Of a stretch of DNA of 64,000 bases, positions 60,917 to 64,000 are shown piece after piece; the stretch's first letter is position 1, and each line of letters begins with the position of its first letter. The notes under the pieces are model-generated. The model worked only from the letters and a program-made list of their open reading frames with translations, searched no databases and was not told where the DNA came from. The position numbers were made by a program, and so were the translations under genes. The stretch comes from Rhodeus uyekii. Taxonomy: Eukaryota > Chordata > Actinopteri > Cypriniformes > Acheilognathidae. The stretch lies in the NCBI GenBank assembly GCA_037043235.1, contig JAWRVZ010000040.1:1552501-1616500 (forward strand), read 5' to 3'.

Positions 60917-61193
60917 CCCGAGACTGAACTGAGTGAACCGAGTCCCGAGACTGAACTGTGTGAACCGAGTCCCGAGTCTGAACTGAGTGAACCGAGTCCC
61001 GAGTCTGAACTGAGTGAACCGAGTCCCGAGTCTGAACTGAGTGAACCGAGTCCCGAGTCTGAACTGAGTGAACCGAGTCCCGAGTCCCGAGTCTGAACTC
61101 AGTGAACCGAGTCCCGAGTCTGAACTGAGTGAACCGAGTCCCGAGACCGAACTGAGTGAACCGAGTCCCGAGACCGAACTGAGTGAACCGGGT
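60917..61193 (+). repeat. 27-bp minisatellite, ten units plus a 7-bp insertion
   Basis: The unit encodes PE(T/S)EL(S/C)EP(S/G). 277 bp equals ten 27-bp units plus 7. The extra 7 bases repeat the CCCGAGT start of a unit near 61079. Confidence 0.95.
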
Positions 61194-61235
61194 CTCATGA
61201 ATAAATTGAGTCTGCGTCCCGCGGCCGCCATGGAC

Positions 61236-61343
61236 CTCCCGTGGCCTGACTCACCGCCGCCGGTCGAGGAGGACCTCCCGTGGCCAGAACCACCTCCGCC
61301 GGTCGAGGAGGACCTCCCGTGGCCAGAACCACCTCCGCCGGTC
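61236..61343 (+). repeat. 39-bp coding repeat, about 2.8 units
   Basis: The unit encodes LPWPEPPPPVEED; the first copy has DS in place of EP and the last lacks VEED's end. Confidence 0.9.
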
Positions 61344-61346
61344 CGT

Positions 61347-61616
61347 CCAGACCCGCTCCCAGACCTCCAAGCTCGTCCAGACCCGCTCCCAGACCTCCAA
61401 GCTCGTCCAGACCCGCTCCCAGACCTCCAAGCTCGTCCAGACCCGCTCCCAGACCTCCAAGCTCGTCCAGACCCGCTCCCAGACCTCCAAGCTCGTCCAG
61501 ACCCGCTCCCAGACCTCCAAGCTCGTCCAGACCCGCTCCCAGACCTCCAAGCTCGTCCAGACCCGCTCCCAGACCTCCAAGCTCGTCCAGACCCGCTCCC
61601 AGACCTCCAAGCTCGT
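61347..61616 (+). repeat. 30-bp minisatellite, nine identical units
   Basis: The unit encodes PDPLPDLQAR. Nine copies show no visible difference, which means very recent expansion or homogenisation. The perfection also makes copy number unreliable in assemblies. Confidence 0.97.
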
Positions 61617-61634
61617 CCAGACCTCCAAGAACCC

Positions 61635-61742
61635 CTCGCCCTGCCGGCGCCTCCCGAGCGCCTCGCCCTGCCGGCGCCTCCCGAGCGCCTCGCCCTGCCG
61701 GCGCCTCCCGAGCGCCTCGCCCTGCCGGCGCCTCCCGAGCGC
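61635..61742 (+). repeat. 27-bp coding repeat, four units
   Basis: The unit encodes LALPAPPER, four copies, followed by a partial LRLP. Confidence 0.95.
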
Positions 61743-62275
61743 CTCCGCCTCCCCCTAGTACCATCTAGGCCTTCCGACGGCTTCCCGGGGAGGCCTCTCA
61801 AGAATTTTTTTGGGGGGGGGGGTGATAGTGTGATTTTGAGGGTGGGTGGGGAAAAGGAGGCGAGCCTCCGGGGAAAGTCAGGACCCCGGCTCCGCCCTGG
61901 ACTTTCCACACGGCCCAGCACCCTGTCTCCTCAGCACCACCCTGGACACTCACTCAAGCCTGGCCCCTAGTTCCCCCGGTACCTCCCTGGACTCTCTCCC
62001 TGGACTGGCCCCTAGTTCCCCCAGCACCTCCTTGGACACTTCCCGGTGCCTGGCCCCTGGTCCCGCCTGCACCACCCTGGTTCCCTATAGCCCCAGCACC
62101 ACCCTGGAGACCTCCATGACTCTGTGTATCCTGGTCTCCAGGGTGCCCACCCTCCCACCCTGGTTAGGATGAATGGTTGTCTTGTTTGTTTTGTCCTCCT
62201 CCGGGTCCCCCTCCCTTCCCTCCCCAAGGTGTGTCTCTTACGGCGTGAGGTCACGCCTTGTGGGAGGGGGCGTGC

Positions 62276-62616
62276 TGTCACGGTCATGTCACGTCTAGCA
62301 CTTCCGGGTTTCCCCGTGTCTCCCCATTCCTTCCCACGCCTGTCTTGTTAGTCATTACCCCGTTAATTATGTCAGCTGTTTCCCATTTGCCCTCGTGTTT
62401 AAATCTCCCTCATGTTCCCTGTGTCGGGGTGGATGATTTTCAGTGTTCTTAGTGCCGTTAGAGTGTGTTGATGTATCTCCCGAGTTTCTGAGTTTGCACC
62501 ATCGCGTGCGTTTTCTGTTTGTAGTTTAAAGTGTTTTGTGTTAATAAATCCGTCAGCAGTATCTCCAGTGTCTCCTCATCTGTCTCTGCAACGCACACAG
62601 CACCCAGCGCGTGACA
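62276..62616 (+). repeat. 3' LTR
   Basis: 341 bp, nearly identical to the 5' LTR, ending GTGACA directly before the TTGCC duplicate. Confidence 0.95.
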
Positions 62617-62978
62617 TTGCCAAAATCTAATATCTCAAGCACAAAAAAGGGACAAAGTCGCCACTTCACATGGTTATTTCGTGACTAATTTGCATACCTA
62701 GTTCACTGCGCATGCGCTGAGTTTACTTTGCACATGGATCGCGGTCCGCTCACTCCATTGACGGTTTACTCCCTGACGTTGATCTCGTCTGAGGGATAAC
62801 ATGCTGTAGCATCCCGCACGTTTTTTTGTGATTTTGTAAGCAATCTTTGTGTTTGTATTGTTGGAGAATATAATTAAAGGTTTGTATCAAGAATCGAAGG
62901 TGGTTTTTATTGTGGTGGTTTTACATATGCCTTTTGTTGTTAGCAAACATATACACAGTACAGTGTATGTACATTTTT

Positions 62979-63190
62979 TTAGATGAATGCCGATTACTTT
63001 GTACCGAGCCTGAACAGTTATGGATAATTGACGTCATGCGAGCAACATTTGAAATTTGAATCTGATCTTACACAAAAAAGTTCATCAATATATGTGTGCA
63101 GGTAATGCCAATTTTTTTTTTACACAAAACCCAAAACCCGCGGGCTATATGAGTGTGCGGATTATCTGCGGGAAAATCAGTAATATATGT
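62979..63190 (+). mobile_element. Fragment of the 30076-type TIR element inside the Tigger-like copy
   Basis: GTCATGCGAGCAACATT, AAAAGTTCATCAATAT, TACACAAAACCC, GGGCTATATGAGTGTGCGGA and TTATCTGCGGGAAAAT match 30306-30456 in order. The 2362 copy of the host element lacks this block (it goes from TACATTTTTAC to GGTTATCTCGA), so it is an insertion. Its left boundary is set from that comparison. Confidence 0.65.
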
Positions 63191-63280
63191 TATATGGGTT
63201 ATCTCGATAAACGGTTATCTCGATGCTTTTTGCAACCCCCAAGGCCGTCGACATAACCAAACTCCACTGTATTTCTTTAA

Positions 63281-64000
63281 CCCTAATGCGCTCCTTTTTC
63301 CAGGAAATAGTGAGTTATTAGGCCCAATGCAGGATATTTTCAGCAGTAGAAGATAGTCAAGCCATTGCTGTCAGTAAGCGATGCTGGGCAGTGGTGCTTT
63401 GCAGAACTAAATGGGTTGGTTGATTGAAAGATTGGGGCATCTGGCTGGGAGTGGCTGGCCAGAGCAGAGTGGACTCATCTGAAGCCAGGCATCCAAAAGC
63501 TTTAGACGTCCCTGGTCAGCCAAACGGTAGAACCCACGATAGAACCCATGTCCAAGAAGATTGCTTTAGGAATGCTAGGGATTGGACTAAGAGGGAGGGA
63601 GAGCGCTTATCTGAGGTCAATTACCAACCCTCACACAATGAACCACATGAAAGATATCTCAACAATCTGAGGTCTGGCAAAGTGTAGATAAGAGCGAGTG
63701 GATCAGATATTATCAGTCGAGATAGATCTATCTGCAAATATGATGCATGAGGTGTGCGATATTCATCCTGGTTTAAGACTTGACAGCTCTTAGATTGAGC
63801 TATCTTGGTATATTCTATGTTTAATTAAGCTCTTCAAATCACCTTGGGTAGAATCAGCACAGCTCCTTGCTGATTCACGTGTTTAATCAGGACTACTTGA
63901 GGGACAACTTGTGCAATTCAGCCATCTTTGACTGCTGTCTGGCAGTTAAAACTGCATCTAATCAAATATCTATATGGCATGTGAGGTTCCTAATGGCCCC
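63281..64000. other. Noncoding stretch at window end
   Basis: Non-repetitive sequence with an 87-codon plus-strand frame at 63424-63687 that shows no domain I recognise. No splice-supported exon. Confidence 0.35.

Larger units (their letters stand above)
60539..61970 (+). pseudogene. Gag-like ORF with coding tandem repeats, one 7-bp frameshift
   Basis: The first ATG is at 60539 (MDYFRQREAELQ). Residues about 15-80 (RRLEDYVREFIDL, KWDD, LNSLFERGLD, LWLNGSDF) resemble the capsid-like Gag segment of fish gypsy-type, gag-only elements. A basic stretch (RCRRRKRGKRSG, near 60877-60912) follows and could bind RNA. Ten copies of PETELSEPS/PESELSEPS come next, with an extra 7 bp in copy 7 that moves the frame. 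The first frame stops at 61096. The second frame (from 61068) carries the rest: LPWP repeats, PDPLPDLQAR repeats and LALPAPPER repeats, ending at 61970. Whether the 7 bp are a true mutation or an assembly error cannot be told here. Without it the frame would run about 475 codons. Not a host gene. Confidence 0.75.
60150..62616 (+). mobile_element. Complete gag-only LTR retrotransposon with TTGCC target duplication
   Basis: LTRs are at 60150-60492 and 62276-62616. A perfect 5-bp duplication TTGCC lies at 60145-60149 and 62617-62621. The LTRs begin TGTCAC and end GTGACA. A purine-rich tract GGGAGGGGG (62261-62269) lies just before the 3' LTR. The internal region of 1783 bp holds only a gag-like frame and proline-rich repeats, with no protease, reverse transcriptase, RNase H or integrase. 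It must depend on enzymes from another gypsy-type element. I could not match a primer-binding site after the 5' LTR. Confidence 0.9.
60025..63269 (+). mobile_element. Tigger-like element inserted in the MITE and itself interrupted
   Basis: It starts CAGTGGAGTTCACTTATCTC and ends ACCAAACTCCACTG, with TA at 60023-60024 and 63270-63271. Both ends belong to the family also seen at 2362 and 14897, and this is the only copy in the window with both termini. It is interrupted by an LTR retrotransposon (60150-62616), and a piece of another TIR family sits at about 62979-63190. No transposase remains. Confidence 0.85.
59849..63280. mobile_element. Fold-back MITE split by nested insertions
   Basis: The left end TTAAAGGAATAGTTTACCCC and interior CATTTACTCACCC, GTTCCAAACCTGTATGAG, then GAAACTCACATACAGG, GGGTGAGCAAATGATTAC and TTTTGGTGAACTA form the two arms of a palindromic MITE. 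The right end is interrupted after GAACTA (60024). Its last bases TTTCTTTAA reappear at 63272-63280, straight after the inserted Tigger-like element and its TA duplicate. Removing the insert leaves an end whose reverse complement (TTAAAGAAATAGTTCACC) matches the left end well. Confidence 0.8.

Noticed and set aside
61347..61616. Nine 30-bp direct repeats as a CRISPR-like array
   Set aside because: The units are contiguous with no spacers, encode an in-frame decapeptide, and lie inside an animal retrotransposon.
60761..61921. 386-codon minus-strand open frame
   Set aside because: It is the antisense shadow of the frame-preserving repeats in the gag-like ORF. Repeats with unit lengths divisible by three keep all frames open. 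The plus strand has the LTR orientation, purine tract and gag text.
63424..63687. 87-codon open frame at window end
   Set aside because: No recognisable domain, no splice evidence and ordinary composition. Left as noncoding.

Overview
The window is nuclear DNA of a bony fish, probably a teleost. It carries one recognisable protein-coding gene with introns: the plus-strand orthologue of heparan sulfate 2-O-sulfotransferase 1 (hs2st1). Around it are teleost-style transposon families: TA-flanked CAGT-ended Tigger/pogo-like elements, Tc1/mariner, hAT-like elements, fold-back MITEs and Ty3/gypsy LTRs. There are no prokaryotic features, no operons, and no tRNA, rRNA or CRISPR that I could recognise. 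I cannot name the species; the repeat types suggest an otophysan-like teleost, which is an inference.

Layout. Positions 1-31549 hold no coding exon I can recognise. Because the first visible hs2st1 exon starts in phase 1 at the equivalent of human residue 42, this stretch fits best as part of a long intron 1. It contains Tigger-like copies (1-645, 2362-3206, 5658-6295, 14897-15426, 22009-23513 and 24916-25753), a solo LTR (26063-26420), hAT-like pieces and hairpin MITEs. Positions 31550-38148 hold six hs2st1 coding exons, equivalent to human residues 42-356, that splice into 315 codons without a stop. The 3' UTR runs to a polyA signal at 39282-39287. The introns carry a TIR element, a Harbinger-like MITE and a nested Tigger pair that includes a dead CENP-B-type transposase. 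Positions 39300-64000 look intergenic. They contain more LTRs, a broken minus-strand gypsy gag-pol relic (44450-45591), a Tc1/mariner deletion derivative (42952-43828), a hAT-like element (50821-51745), microsatellites, and long unique stretches that may include conserved noncoding elements. In other vertebrates the region after HS2ST1 is a gene-poor interval leading to LMO4. That is general knowledge and is not shown by this sequence.

The most striking structure is a nest at 59849-63280. A fold-back MITE is split by a Tigger-like element, which is split in turn by a complete, young-looking LTR retrotransposon (60150-62616) with near-identical LTRs and a perfect 5-bp target duplication (TTGCC). 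That retrotransposon has no visible pol. It carries only a gag-like reading frame extended by four blocks of tandem repeats, each with a unit length divisible by three, and one 7-bp insertion shifts the frame inside the first block.

No new enzymatic or defence system is visible. The value of the window lies in the sulfotransferase gene structure, the datable nested insertions and the gag-only element.
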